Assembly (NCBI RefSeq): GCF_000620465.1
Contig: NZ_JIBE01000004.1
Location: 930,001-994,000, forward strand
Source of the DNA: Ralstonia sp. UNC404CL21Col
GTDB taxonomy: Bacteria; Pseudomonadota; Gammaproteobacteria; Burkholderiales; Burkholderiaceae
Direction of reading: 5' to 3'
DNA: 64,000 bases
The translations under genes were made by a program, and so were the position numbers. Below the pieces are notes generated by a model. It worked only from the letters and a program-made list of their open reading frames with translations. It was not told where the DNA came from and ran no database searches. Of the stretch, positions 27,515 to 35,888 are shown in pieces; the first letter of the stretch is position 1, and each line of letters starts with the position of its first letter.

Positions 27515-27664
27515 CAGTAAGCCTAGACTTTTCGCGTGAAATAACCAATCGCTAAGGTGGGCGCAGGTTTCCTAGGGTTTTCACGAATTCCTGTCACGAC
27601 AGACATCGGCCGATTGCATGCGCCCAACACGCAAGCGGCCGCGGTGCCGCATGGCACCAAGCAC

Positions 27665-27691
27665 AACGGGGAGCCGCAGTGGCTCCCCGTT
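27665..27691. other. Strong hairpin of unclear role
   Basis: AACGGGGAGCC (27665-27675) and GGCTCCCCGTT (27681-27691) form a perfect 11-bp stem with a 5-base loop. What follows on the + strand (GGTTGTTGT) is only T-rich, so this may be a terminator or part of a structured RNA. Confidence 0.5.
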
Positions 27692-28190
27692 GGTTGTTGT
27701 GGCGCAGCATAAGCCCTGGCGTGCCCAGGGTTTCTGCAAGTGCAGCGCTACTGCGTTGCCCATTCTGTGCGGCCACACGTGCCCCGCGACATTCATCAAA
27801 AGGCAAAGGTCTGCTCATGCAGAGGGGCGCGTGCAGCGGGGCGCTTCGCACCAACCGATCCGTACGAATCGATAACGAAAGATGGAATCCAATTAACGTA
27901 TTTATTCAAATCGAATTAAATCCATCCATGATTATTTATTTCCGTTTTTCCACGCTTTATTTGCTTTCTAAGCGGTGAATTTTGCATAGATTCCAGCCAA
28001 AGGAAATCGTTTGCCACTCACCCCGCAAATGGCGCAGTTATCAGGAAAAACCCGTACACGAATAGACATTCAAGCGCCTGTTTCTTTAGAGCAAACACTC
28101 AAAAACGTGTGATGTTTTGAATTTGTTTTCAATCTTGCCGAAGAAATACTTGTAAGGTGGATCCATCGTACGGATTCACATCCCACTTAG

Positions 28191-28220
28191 CCCGGCAATC
28201 CCCTCGCCGGGTATTTTTTT
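28191..28220 (+). terminator. Orphan terminator at the end of the AT-rich island
   Basis: CCCGGC (28191-28196), 9-base loop, GCCGGG (28206-28211), then TATTTTTTT. It reads on the + strand. The only upstream + strand sequence is the AT-rich non-coding island, so it implies an untranslated or very short transcript. The pump gene to the right is on the minus strand and its orientation does not fit. Confidence 0.75.
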
Positions 28221-28285
28221 GGGCGCTATATCAGATCGCTTCGGGGGCGATGATCCGCCGTAAAACGTAGGACATTGGGAAGCGC

Positions 28286-29662
28286 TCAGCGGCGGTCAGC
28301 ACCATGCCGCCATGCCACGACAGCGCATGCAAGTTGCACCGCGCCACCGCACAGCATCGCCACACGCAAACCCGAGGCGCCGCTGCCGCATACGGCATAC
28401 ACCGCGCCCAGGATCGCCACGCCCAGCGTCGCCCCGCTCATGCGGGCCACGTTCACCAGCGCCGACGCCGTGCCGGATCGCTCCGGGCCCACGGCACCCA
28501 CGGCTGCGCCCATCAACGGCCCGGTGGCAAAGCCCATGCCGAGCCCCGTGAGCGCCAGCCCGATGGCCGCCGGCACGATCGATGCCACGCCGGCAAACGC
28601 GCCCAACGTGAGCAATCCCAACGCGATGATGCCCACCCCACCCGCAGTGGCCAGCCGCACGCCATGGCGGCGCGCCACCGTGCCGGACAGAGGCGATACC
28701 GCCATGAAGACCAGCGCCATCGGCATCAGCGCAATGCCCGCGCCAATGACGCTGAAGCGCCCGGTGCTCTGCCACATGAGCGGCAGCAGGAAGAGCGCGC
28801 CGTACATGCCGAACGTCATGCCGGCCGTGGCGACGATGGCGCCGCGAAACGCGCGCACGCGAAAGAGTTCCAGCGGCACCAGCGCCTCGCTGCCGTGGCG
28901 CGCCTCTACGCGGATGAACCACGTCAGCGCGATGAGGGCCACGGCCAGCACAGTCGCCGCCACAGCGGGCGCCTGATGCGCTTCGATGGCGGCGAAGGCG
29001 AGCCCGCCCAGCGTAATGGCACCCAACACCTGCGCCAGCGCATCGAAACGGCGATGCGCGGCGTCGGATGATTCCGGCACGACGCGCACAGCCAAGGCCA
29101 TGATGGCCACGCTCACCGGCACTACCACCCAGAACACCGCGCGCCAGCCGAAGTGCGTGACCAGCACGCCGCCGGCCGTCGGCCCGATCGCCATGGCCAG
29201 GCCGTTGCACGCCGCCCAGACACCCAGCGCATGCGCACGTTCGCGCGCGTCGCGCCACACCACCCGCAAGATCGCCAGCGATGCCGGCAGCAGCAGCGAA
29301 GCGCCCACGCCCGCCATCGCCCGCGCGCCGATCAGCCACCCGATCGACGGCGCCAGCGCGCACAGCACCGATGCCACCGAGAACACCGCCGCACCCCATA
29401 CAAATGCTCGCCGCCGGCCGTACAGGTCGGCCAGCAGGCCGCCGCTGAGCAGCAGTGCGGCATAGGCGAGGTTGTACGCGTCGATCACCCACTGCAGCGG
29501 GCCGACCGCCGCGTGGAAGAACTGGCCAATCGGGCGCACGGCCAGGTTGACGACAGCGGTGTCGATCTGCGCGACCAGCACGGCCATCGAGAGCACGCAC
29601 AGCACCAGACGCTGATGTGTCGCGGTGTTGGCATGCGTTGGTTGCATCGTGTATCCGTCCAT
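28286..29662 (-). CDS. MFS drug efflux transporter, DHA2-like
   Basis: A 458-residue transporter with about 14 hydrophobic segments. It carries the MFS motif A loop GGLLADLYGRRRAFVWG near 75-90 and the motif C-like GPTAGGVLVTHFGWRAVFWVVVP. The opening VLVAQIDTAVVNLAV is typical of DHA2 proton antiporters. ATG at 29662 (MDGYTM) or 29647 is possible. It is divergent from an ArsR-type regulator with a clear inverted repeat between, so it is probably induced by its own substrate, perhaps a toxic organic compound. Confidence 0.87.
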   Translation of the reverse strand: MDGYTMQPTHANTATHQRLVLCVLSMAVLVAQIDTAVVNLAVRPIGQFFHAAVGPLQWVIDAYNLAYAALLLSGGLLADLYGRRRAFVWGAAVFSVASVLCALAPSIGWLIGARAMAGVGASLLLPASLAILRVVWRDARERAHALGVWAACNGLAMAIGPTAGGVLVTHFGWRAVFWVVVPVSVAIMALAVRVVPESSDAAHRRFDALAQVLGAITLGGLAFAAIEAHQAPAVAATVLAVALIALTWFIRVEARHGSEALVPLELFRVRAFRGAIVATAGMTFGMYGALFLLPLMWQSTGRFSVIGAGIALMPMALVFMAVSPLSGTVARRHGVRLATAGGVGIIALGLLTLGAFAGVASIVPAAIGLALTGLGMGFATGPLMGAAVGAVGPERSGTASALVNVARMSGATLGVAILGAVYAVCGSGASGLRVAMLCGGAVQLACAVVAWRHGADRR

Positions 29663-29728
29663 CTCGGGGCCCTTTGCTTTTGGCTTGAGCAAGCGATGGC
29701 CCAGCGTAGTGCGGGCAGACCCGGCAAC

Positions 29729-29748
29729 GCTTCGATGCGTGTCGAAGC
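29729..29748. promoter_or_regulatory. Inverted repeat, candidate ArsR-type operator
   Basis: GCTTCGA (29729-29735), 6-base spacer, TCGAAGC (29742-29748) is a perfect inverted repeat in the 134-bp gap between the pump and the ArsR-type regulator. Position and symmetry fit a dimeric winged-helix repressor that controls both genes. Confidence 0.6.
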
Positions 29749-29796
29749 ATCGCGGCGCGCGGCTCCCTAGAATGGCCTCATGACGAGGAGCCCGAC

Positions 29797-30522
29797 ATGT
29801 CGCATCTGAACAGCTTTTCCGGCACGGCCTTCCTGATTGCCGACCCGGCACGGGCCGCCATGCTGACGGCGTTGCTCGACGGGCGTGCGCTGCCGGCGGG
29901 CGAGCTGGCGCATGCAGCGGGCGTCACCGCGCAGACGGCCAGCACGCACCTGGCCAAGCTGCTCGACGGTGGCTTGCTGGTGGTGGAAACCGAGGGGCGG
30001 CACAAGTACTTCCGGCTGGCCGGCGCCCATGTGGCGCAAGCGTTGGAACACCTGGCGGCCATTACGCCCGCAGCGGCCGTGCGGCGCGCCACGCCCAGCC
30101 CAAAGGCGCGTGAACTTGGCTTTTGCCGCTGCTGCTACGACCACCTCGCGGGGCAGGTGGGCGTGGCCGTCACGCAGGCGCTGCAATCACGCGGTTACCT
30201 GCTGCCGATGCCCGACAAGCAGTACGAGATCACGCCTGCGGGCGTCATGTGGTTTGGCGACGTGGGGCTCGACGTGCGCACCATTCGCCCGACGCGCCGC
30301 GGGCTGGCGCGGCAGTGCCTGGACTGGACGGAGCGCACGCATCACCTGGCAGGTCCGCTGGGGGTGCAGTTCCTGCGTCGCCTGTGCGACGTCGGCTGGA
30401 TGCTGCGCGCACGCGATTCACGCGCGGTGCTGGTCACGCCCAAGGGCTGGCAGGAGCTACGTCAGCGCCTGGGCGTGGATGAAGCATCGGTGCGCAGCCA
30501 GGCCGCGCACCGTCATGCATGA
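29797..30522 (+). CDS. ArsR family winged-helix regulator
   Basis: A 241-residue regulator. The N-terminal 90 residues form an ArsR winged helix (PARAAMLTALLDGRALPAGELAHAAGVTAQTASTHLAKLLDGGLLVVETEGRHKYFRL). The C-terminal part has cysteines in GFCRCCYDHLAG, which could bind metal or sense thiol stress, and extends well beyond classic 100-residue ArsR proteins. ATG at 29797. Divergent from the MFS pump; likely its repressor. Confidence 0.87.
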   Translation: MSHLNSFSGTAFLIADPARAAMLTALLDGRALPAGELAHAAGVTAQTASTHLAKLLDGGLLVVETEGRHKYFRLAGAHVAQALEHLAAITPAAAVRRATPSPKARELGFCRCCYDHLAGQVGVAVTQALQSRGYLLPMPDKQYEITPAGVMWFGDVGLDVRTIRPTRRGLARQCLDWTERTHHLAGPLGVQFLRRLCDVGWMLRARDSRAVLVTPKGWQELRQRLGVDEASVRSQAAHRHA

Positions 30523-30535
30523 ATGACATCGTTGG

Positions 30536-31363
30536 TTAGTGCCCGGCAAATGCCAGCACTTCCGGCAGGCGCGCAAGCAAGGCATCGCGCGAGCGGATAC
30601 CACCCGATGTCGGCTCAACCTTGTCGTCCTGGATCAGGTTGGCAAACACGTAGGTCTTGTCACCCTTCCTGGCCCAGCCCACAAACCAGCCGTAAGCGTG
30701 CGCCTGGTCCCACGTGCCGTCGGGCGACGTATTGCCCGGCGCCGGGCCGGCGGTGCCCGTCTTGCCCTGCACGGTCCAGCCGCCCGGCACCTGCCAGATC
30801 TGCACGGTACGGTCGACCATCTCGTAGGTGCGCGCAGACACCGGCAACTGCCGGTTGACGATCCTGCGCATAAACCCGACCTGCTCCTCCGGCGAAATCT
30901 TCAGCGACGAGGTGATCCACGAGCGATCCATGCCGTTGTTCTTGCCCGGATCGCCGCTCACGTCCATGTTGCCGTAGTGGAGCTTGCGCACGTAGCCCTG
31001 AAAAGTCTGCGCGCCCATCGCATGCGTAATGCGCTGCGAATACCAGACCACCGAATACTTGAGCCACAGCGCCGGGTCGACGGGCTGGCGCCAGGCTTCG
31101 CCGCCCCAGTCGGGGTCGCCGCGCCTGAAGTGCTCGACCGGGGTGTGCTCGTCTTTCAGGAAGCCGTGGTCAAAGCCCATGACGGCCAGTGCGAGCTTGA
31201 AGGTGGAAGCGGGGGTCACGCGCTCATCGCACTTGCCTTCGTGCAAAACGGCCTTGCCCGTGGCGGCATCGGCCACGATCGTGCAGATCGGGTGCTCGGC
31301 GTGGGCAAAGGTGGCAAGCGCGGCCAGCAGGGCGCCGGTGGCGGCGTGGCGGAGTTTCATCAT
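30536..31363 (-). CDS. blaOXA-22-like: Class D beta-lactamase, OXA-22 family
   Basis: A 275-residue serine beta-lactamase with signal peptide (LRHAATGALLAALATFAHA). All class D motifs are present: STFK at 53-56 with the lysine to be carbamylated, SVV at 104-106, YGN at 130-132, the omega-loop Trp in SWITSSLKIS and KTG at 201-203. Length and sequence as I recall match OXA-22, a chromosomal, inducible, narrow-spectrum enzyme of R. pickettii. Start is at one of two adjacent ATGs. It ends 13 bp from the ArsR gene and is followed upstream by tRNA-Leu; no regulator gene sits beside it. Confidence 0.93.
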   Translation of the reverse strand: MMKLRHAATGALLAALATFAHAEHPICTIVADAATGKAVLHEGKCDERVTPASTFKLALAVMGFDHGFLKDEHTPVEHFRRGDPDWGGEAWRQPVDPALWLKYSVVWYSQRITHAMGAQTFQGYVRKLHYGNMDVSGDPGKNNGMDRSWITSSLKISPEEQVGFMRRIVNRQLPVSARTYEMVDRTVQIWQVPGGWTVQGKTGTAGPAPGNTSPDGTWDQAHAYGWFVGWARKGDKTYVFANLIQDDKVEPTSGGIRSRDALLARLPEVLAFAGH

Positions 31364-31499
31364 CGATCAACCTCATGTCGGGGGAATGCGGACAACTGCG
31401 CGGCAGCGTAGCAGCGAGGTCCCTGCGCTGCTGACCGCCACACGCGTAACGGCTGTAACGCCAGCGCGCCGGTGGAATAGCCGAGCAGAAAAGAAGGGC

Positions 31500-31527
31500 T
31501 TGCAAATTTTTTTGGGGTCGGTAGAAT
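31500..31527 (+). promoter_or_regulatory. Promoter of tRNA-Leu
   Basis: TTGCAA at 31500-31505 and TAGAAT at 31522-31527 with a 16-bp spacer. The tRNA begins 15 bases after the -10 box, so no gene can lie between, and a GC-rich discriminator follows, as is usual for stable RNA promoters. Confidence 0.75.
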
Positions 31528-31541
31528 GCGCCGCTCACCTA

Positions 31542-31626
<85 letters not shown>

Positions 31627-31655
31627 GATACAGTCCCAAGCAGTTCAGGGGCGAC

Positions 31656-31692
31656 AAAAAACCCGCGTGGCGATGAGCCTCGCGGGTTTTTT
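31656..31692 (+). terminator. Terminator of tRNA-Leu
   Basis: AAAAAACCCGCG (31656-31667) and CGCGGGTTTTTT (31681-31692) form a perfect 12-bp stem with a T-run. It also has an A-run on the left, so it could serve the diguanylate cyclase gene that ends at 31761 on the minus strand. Confidence 0.92.
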
Positions 31693-31760
31693 GTTGTCCG
31701 GACGGATTCAGCGCGGGGCAGCGGTTGCGCGCCGCCCGGATGCAGCGCGAGCGTGCACCA

Positions 31761-33305
31761 CTAGGCCGGCATCAGCTTAGACTGCGCCACCCGGTTACGG
31801 CCCGTCGCCTTTGCGTCGTACAGGGCTTCGTCGGCCGCACGGATGACGGCCGACATGTCAACGTCCTGTTCCGGTGTCCACGCGGCCGCGCCGATGCTGG
31901 CGGTGACCCGGCCATACTCGCTGGCCCGATGCTCGATGGCGAGGTTGGCAATCGCCACGCGTATCTTTTCGGCAATGGAGGCCGCGCCCTCTGGCGACGT
32001 ATCGGGCAAAACCACCACGAACTCTTCACCGCCATACCGTGCGGCACTGTCGGACGGATGGCGAATATTGTCGCCGATGCATTTCGCGACGGCCGCCAAG
32101 GCATCGTCGCCGGCTTGGTGTCCGTAGGTGTCGTTGTACATCTTGAAGCGGTCGATATCGACGAACAGCAGGGACAGCACGCTGCGCGTTCGCTTGGCGC
32201 GACGCCATTCCTGATCGAGGATCTCGCCCAGGGTGCGACGGTTGTTCAGCCCCGTCAGCCCATCGGTGCGCGCCAGCATGGCCAGCTCCGATTCCGCACG
32301 CATGCGGCGCCGCAGCTGCGCCGCGAAGGCGAAGGACAGCCCGATGAAGCCCAGCGCGAGCGCGGCCATCAACGTCGCGATGACCAGCGCGCGATGCTTC
32401 CAGGCCGCGTAGATGTCAGCGTGGGCTTCCGCCACCATGATGATGAGCGGCAGGTTGGGCAGGTTCTTGAAGTAATACAGCCGCTCGACGCCATCGAGGG
32501 TCGATATGTCCGAAAAACTGCCCTCCGGCGCCAACAGGAACTGCTTGAAGGTACTTGCGTTGCGGATGTTCCGCCCAATCACCTTCACATCGTAGGGCTG
32601 CCGCATGACCATCGTGCCGTCTCGCGCAATCAACGCCACCGATCCGTGCGGCCCGAGAGACAGCGCGGCAAACAGCTTGTGGAAATACTCGAGCTGGATG
32701 GCAATCAGGACCACGCCCGCAAATGAGCCATCCGGCCGCGAAAGCCGGCGGCTCAGCGGGATGCTGGGCGCGCCATCCCGCAAACGCGACGCGTAGGGAT
32801 CGCCAACGTACAGCCCGACGTTCGGATTGTCGCGATGCACTTTGAAGTATTGGCGGTCGGAGAAGTTGGCTTTGCGCGGCACATCGCCGGCGGAGTCGAT
32901 GACGATGTTGCCCTCGGCGTCCAGCACGAGCATCGAGCCCAGATACGTTGCTGTTGCAGCGCGGTCGAACAACGCGAAGCCGCGCAGCCGGGGGGACGCG
33001 TTCATCACTTCAGGATCGTTCACGCCATCGACGACGGCCTGGAGCGACAGCGCATAGAGTTCGAAATTTCTTTCGATGTCGCGCTCCGCCAGCAAAGCGA
33101 GGTTGCGCGAAGTCTCGGTGGCGCGGGCCATCGCGTCCAGCCGGCTCTGATACAGCACCACCGCGCAGATCACCACCATCGACAGCGCGATGACGACCCC
33201 CGCCGCCACGATGGCATGGGGTGTCGTCACCTTGCGGTGATCCCAATGGGAAAAAAGCCAGCGAAGTCGATTGGTCTTGTGATTGCCCTTCACCGTGATC
33301 GCCAT
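31761..33305 (-). CDS. Diguanylate cyclase with periplasmic Cache domain
   Basis: A 514-residue inner-membrane sensor. A helix at about 30-52 and another at 305-335 flank a dCache-type periplasmic domain (DRQYFKVHRDNPNVGLYVGDPYASR, then FAGVVLIAIQLEYF). The C-terminal GGDEF domain has an intact active loop GGEEF (in RYGGEEFVVVL) and the metal-binding FVDIDRFKMYND. No EAL domain. It should make cyclic di-GMP in response to an external ligand. It lies beside the polysaccharide locus, whose synthase class is often activated by c-di-GMP, although no PilZ domain is visible here. Confidence 0.92.
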   Translation of the reverse strand: MAITVKGNHKTNRLRWLFSHWDHRKVTTPHAIVAAGVVIALSMVVICAVVLYQSRLDAMARATETSRNLALLAERDIERNFELYALSLQAVVDGVNDPEVMNASPRLRGFALFDRAATATYLGSMLVLDAEGNIVIDSAGDVPRKANFSDRQYFKVHRDNPNVGLYVGDPYASRLRDGAPSIPLSRRLSRPDGSFAGVVLIAIQLEYFHKLFAALSLGPHGSVALIARDGTMVMRQPYDVKVIGRNIRNASTFKQFLLAPEGSFSDISTLDGVERLYYFKNLPNLPLIIMVAEAHADIYAAWKHRALVIATLMAALALGFIGLSFAFAAQLRRRMRAESELAMLARTDGLTGLNNRRTLGEILDQEWRRAKRTRSVLSLLFVDIDRFKMYNDTYGHQAGDDALAAVAKCIGDNIRHPSDSAARYGGEEFVVVLPDTSPEGAASIAEKIRVAIANLAIEHRASEYGRVTASIGAAAWTPEQDVDMSAVIRAADEALYDAKATGRNRVAQSKLMPA

Positions 33306-33567
33306 ATTCGTGTGCTCTTGTCAGAAAGACCGCGAAACGCGCGAATACATCATTGCCCTCCTCGCCGGGGCCGTCTGACGCCGTCATAGCCGCCGCAGCC
33401 CCGTCAGAAACAGTCTAGAAGATCGATGATCCTCCGTGCCGGACAGCCGATTCAAACGCCTGACTTCAACACTGCCCTAGGCGATATGGCTGAGACGTTG
33501 ACGTCTCAAGGTTCCAGGCGGTGCTCCGTTATTCCCTTGCATATCAGTAAAATGCAACGGGATTCCC

Positions 33568-34641
33568 ATGACGCGGATACGTATGATCGGTGCGACTTGC
33601 GCTGTGCTGTTTCTGTTCGGCTGTGGCGGCGGCGGTGCCGATGGAGGCGAGACTGCAGCGACCGCAGCCGCCCACTCCGCACCGGCGGCCACGGCAACGT
33701 CTGCCAAGCTTGTTCTGGGCTATGCGCTGAACACGGCGGCTTCCCTGGCCTCAGCCACGAGCAACGCCAACCCGGTGAATGCCGTATCGATCGATGTTCT
33801 GCGCGTCTCCAGCACCGGCAGCCTGATCGGGACGCTGCCGTCCGACCTGCTTGCCAGCAACGGTGCCGCGGGCAAAGCTTCATACGCCTGTATCACCAAC
33901 CACGGCACGGCGGGCTTTGATCCCGATATCGGCCACGCGGCGCTTGTGACCAATCGCGCCACGACCCTGCAAAGCATCGTCACGCTCGCGCGCACGCAAG
34001 GCCTGGCCGGCATCAATCTTGATTTCGAAGGTCTGTATCCTGCAGACCGCGCCGCCTACAGCAGCTTTGTGGCCGACCTGGCCTCGCAACTGCACGCGAT
34101 TCCGTCCAAGCTCATATTGAGTGTTCCGCCCAAGCTGGCGGACACGTCCAGCAACACCTGGACATGGCCGTACGATTTTGCGTCGCTGGGGCAGTCTGCC
34201 GATTTCCTTCAGGTGATGACCTACGATCAGCATTTCAGTCGAAGCGCACCCGGCCCCGTGGCGGGCATCGATTGGATGCAGACCGCCCTGCAATATGCGA
34301 CCAGCGTCGTACCGGCAAGCAAGGTTCTCCTTGGCCTTCCTGCATACGGCTACGACTGGAACCGGACGGCCAACACCGGCGTGTCGGTCGCATTCAAGAA
34401 CATGCAGACCCTGATTACCGCGACCAATGCCGTACCGCAGTGGGATACGGTCAGTCAGTCTGCCCACTTCAACTACGTCGCGACCGACGGCAGTGCTCAT
34501 GAAGTCTGGTACGAGACCCCGCAAGGGCTTCAGGCCAAGGCCCGGTTGGCCAATACCCTGGGCCTGGCGGGTGTGTCAGTCTGGGTATTGGGCAGCGAAG
34601 ACGGGAGCTTCTGGACGGGCATCTCCACCGCGCTGAAATAA
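33568..34641 (+). CDS. GH18-like lipoprotein glycoside hydrolase
   Basis: A 357-residue exported protein. A lipobox LFGC at 16-19 marks a lipoprotein, followed by a low-complexity Ala/Thr linker. The rest is a GH18 (chitinase/YaaH-like) barrel: catalytic signature GINLDFE at 148-154 with Glu154 as acid, then QVMTYDQHFS and VSVWVLGSEDGSFW near the end. GH18 enzymes cut beta-1,4 bonds beside N-acetylglucosamine. It converges on, and overlaps by 66 bp, the glycosyltransferase gene. Such hydrolases occur in exopolysaccharide loci to trim or release polymer, so the polymer may contain GlcNAc. Confidence 0.85.
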   Translation: MTRIRMIGATCAVLFLFGCGGGGADGGETAATAAAHSAPAATATSAKLVLGYALNTAASLASATSNANPVNAVSIDVLRVSSTGSLIGTLPSDLLASNGAAGKASYACITNHGTAGFDPDIGHAALVTNRATTLQSIVTLARTQGLAGINLDFEGLYPADRAAYSSFVADLASQLHAIPSKLILSVPPKLADTSSNTWTWPYDFASLGQSADFLQVMTYDQHFSRSAPGPVAGIDWMQTALQYATSVVPASKVLLGLPAYGYDWNRTANTGVSVAFKNMQTLITATNAVPQWDTVSQSAHFNYVATDGSAHEVWYETPQGLQAKARLANTLGLAGVSVWVLGSEDGSFWTGISTALK

Positions 34642-35865
34642 TTCGGGCGCGGGTTCGGGCTTGGCGCTTGGGCCGCGCGTGCCCCATTCGCCCACGTCGA
34701 AGGTGCACAGCGCCAGGATCGTGATGAAGAACGAGTCGACCATGAACCAGAAGCCGAGCAACGCCACCCCGAACGGGCTGACGCGCTGCTCGGGGTTGTG
34801 CATGCTCGCGTAGAGAAAGAAGATCACCCCCGCTGTAACAGACATGCTGATGTGCAGTTGCGTGGCGACAAAAAGCTCTTGCCCCAACCATCCGGTCGAC
34901 AACGTGTAGGCATGCATGACGGGCCACATCAACGTCAGGGCCCCGGGGATCAGCATGTTGATGAGCGTCAGCGGGTGCAGCACCTTCATGTTGGAGCGAA
35001 ACATCCGCAGCGACCAGAAGAAGTCACGCAGGCTGCCGCGCCGCCACCGCAGTTGCTGCATGAACAACTGCTTGAGGTTGTTGGGCACCACCGTCCAACA
35101 CTGCGCTTGCACATCGCAATATGTCTTGAGGCCGCTGAGTAGCAGCAGATGGGTCATGTAGCGGTCTTCGCCATCGCGCACGCCGATTCCAAACCAGTTG
35201 CGCTCCTTGACCGTTTGCTCGATCGCCATGAAGTGCTCGCGACGCACGGCAAACAGGCAGCCCGAGATGCACATGACGTTGCGTGTCCAGTTCTGCATCA
35301 TCTTGCTGACCTGGAAGGCGTAGTAGTAGACCAGTGTCTGGCAGCGCGTGAGGATGTTCTCGGTGGGGTTGCTGACGCCCACCCGTCCACCGACTGCACC
35401 GATCCCAGGGTCTGCGAAGCACGCCATCATTTCCTTGATTGCCGGGCCGTCGAAGATGCAATCCGAATCAATGCAGATCAGGATCTCTCCTGACGAATGC
35501 GACAGCGCCTTGGAAAGCGTGTGATGCTTGCCCGAGTTGACCGCGTTCCGGTGCGCCTGCACGTTCGGCCACCGTGCCGCAGCCTTCTGCACCCAGGCAA
35601 ACGTATCGTCGGAAGAGCAATCGTCCACCGCGACGACTTCGATCTTTTCGCTCGGGTAATCGCTCGCGAGAATGCTTTCGATGGTCTTGAAAACGTGCCG
35701 CCCTTCGTTGTAGCTGGGCAGCAGGATGCTGACGCTCGGCTGGAGACCGTAGTCCTTCTTGATGAAGGTGGACTTGACGTTCCATCGGAACACCAGCGCC
35801 AAGCCAAAGTTCATCACCAGCACGAACCAGGGCAGTGCGAAAACGAGGGAGACGATTGCGTCCAT
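34576..35865 (-). CDS. Processive family 2 glycosyltransferase (HAS/NodC/cellulose-synthase class)
   Basis: A 429-residue membrane glycosyltransferase. An N-terminal helix precedes the GT2 domain. All processive motifs are present: DD at 81-82, DSD at 133-135, GEDR at 232-235 (catalytic base Asp) and QQLRW at 270-274. About four helices follow (LINMLIPGALTLMWPV to FITILALCTF). The GEDR form is commoner in hyaluronan/chitin synthases (HAS, NodC) than in cellulose synthase (TED). It probably polymerises and exports a sugar chain, using the nucleotide sugar from the dehydrogenase at 38308. No PilZ domain. The C-terminus overlaps the GH18 gene. Confidence 0.9.
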   Translation of the reverse strand: MDAIVSLVFALPWFVLVMNFGLALVFRWNVKSTFIKKDYGLQPSVSILLPSYNEGRHVFKTIESILASDYPSEKIEVVAVDDCSSDDTFAWVQKAAARWPNVQAHRNAVNSGKHHTLSKALSHSSGEILICIDSDCIFDGPAIKEMMACFADPGIGAVGGRVGVSNPTENILTRCQTLVYYYAFQVSKMMQNWTRNVMCISGCLFAVRREHFMAIEQTVKERNWFGIGVRDGEDRYMTHLLLLSGLKTYCDVQAQCWTVVPNNLKQLFMQQLRWRRGSLRDFFWSLRMFRSNMKVLHPLTLINMLIPGALTLMWPVMHAYTLSTGWLGQELFVATQLHISMSVTAGVIFFLYASMHNPEQRVSPFGVALLGFWFMVDSFFITILALCTFDVGEWGTRGPSAKPEPAPELFQRGGDARPEAPVFAAQYPD

Positions 35866-35888
35866 CGGCCTTCTCTCTGTCTACCGTT

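Larger units (their letters stand above)
27330..28285. other. Long intergenic region with AT-rich island
   Basis: About 950 bp without a supportable gene. The left part should hold the promoter of the DUF3311-symporter operon and a palindrome (27503-27514). A strong hairpin lies at 27665-27691. From about 27860 to 28185 base composition drops to clearly AT-rich, unlike all neighbours, and this island ends in a good + strand terminator (28191-28220). Open frames across it have no ribosome site or family match. It may encode a small RNA or be foreign DNA. Confidence 0.55.
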
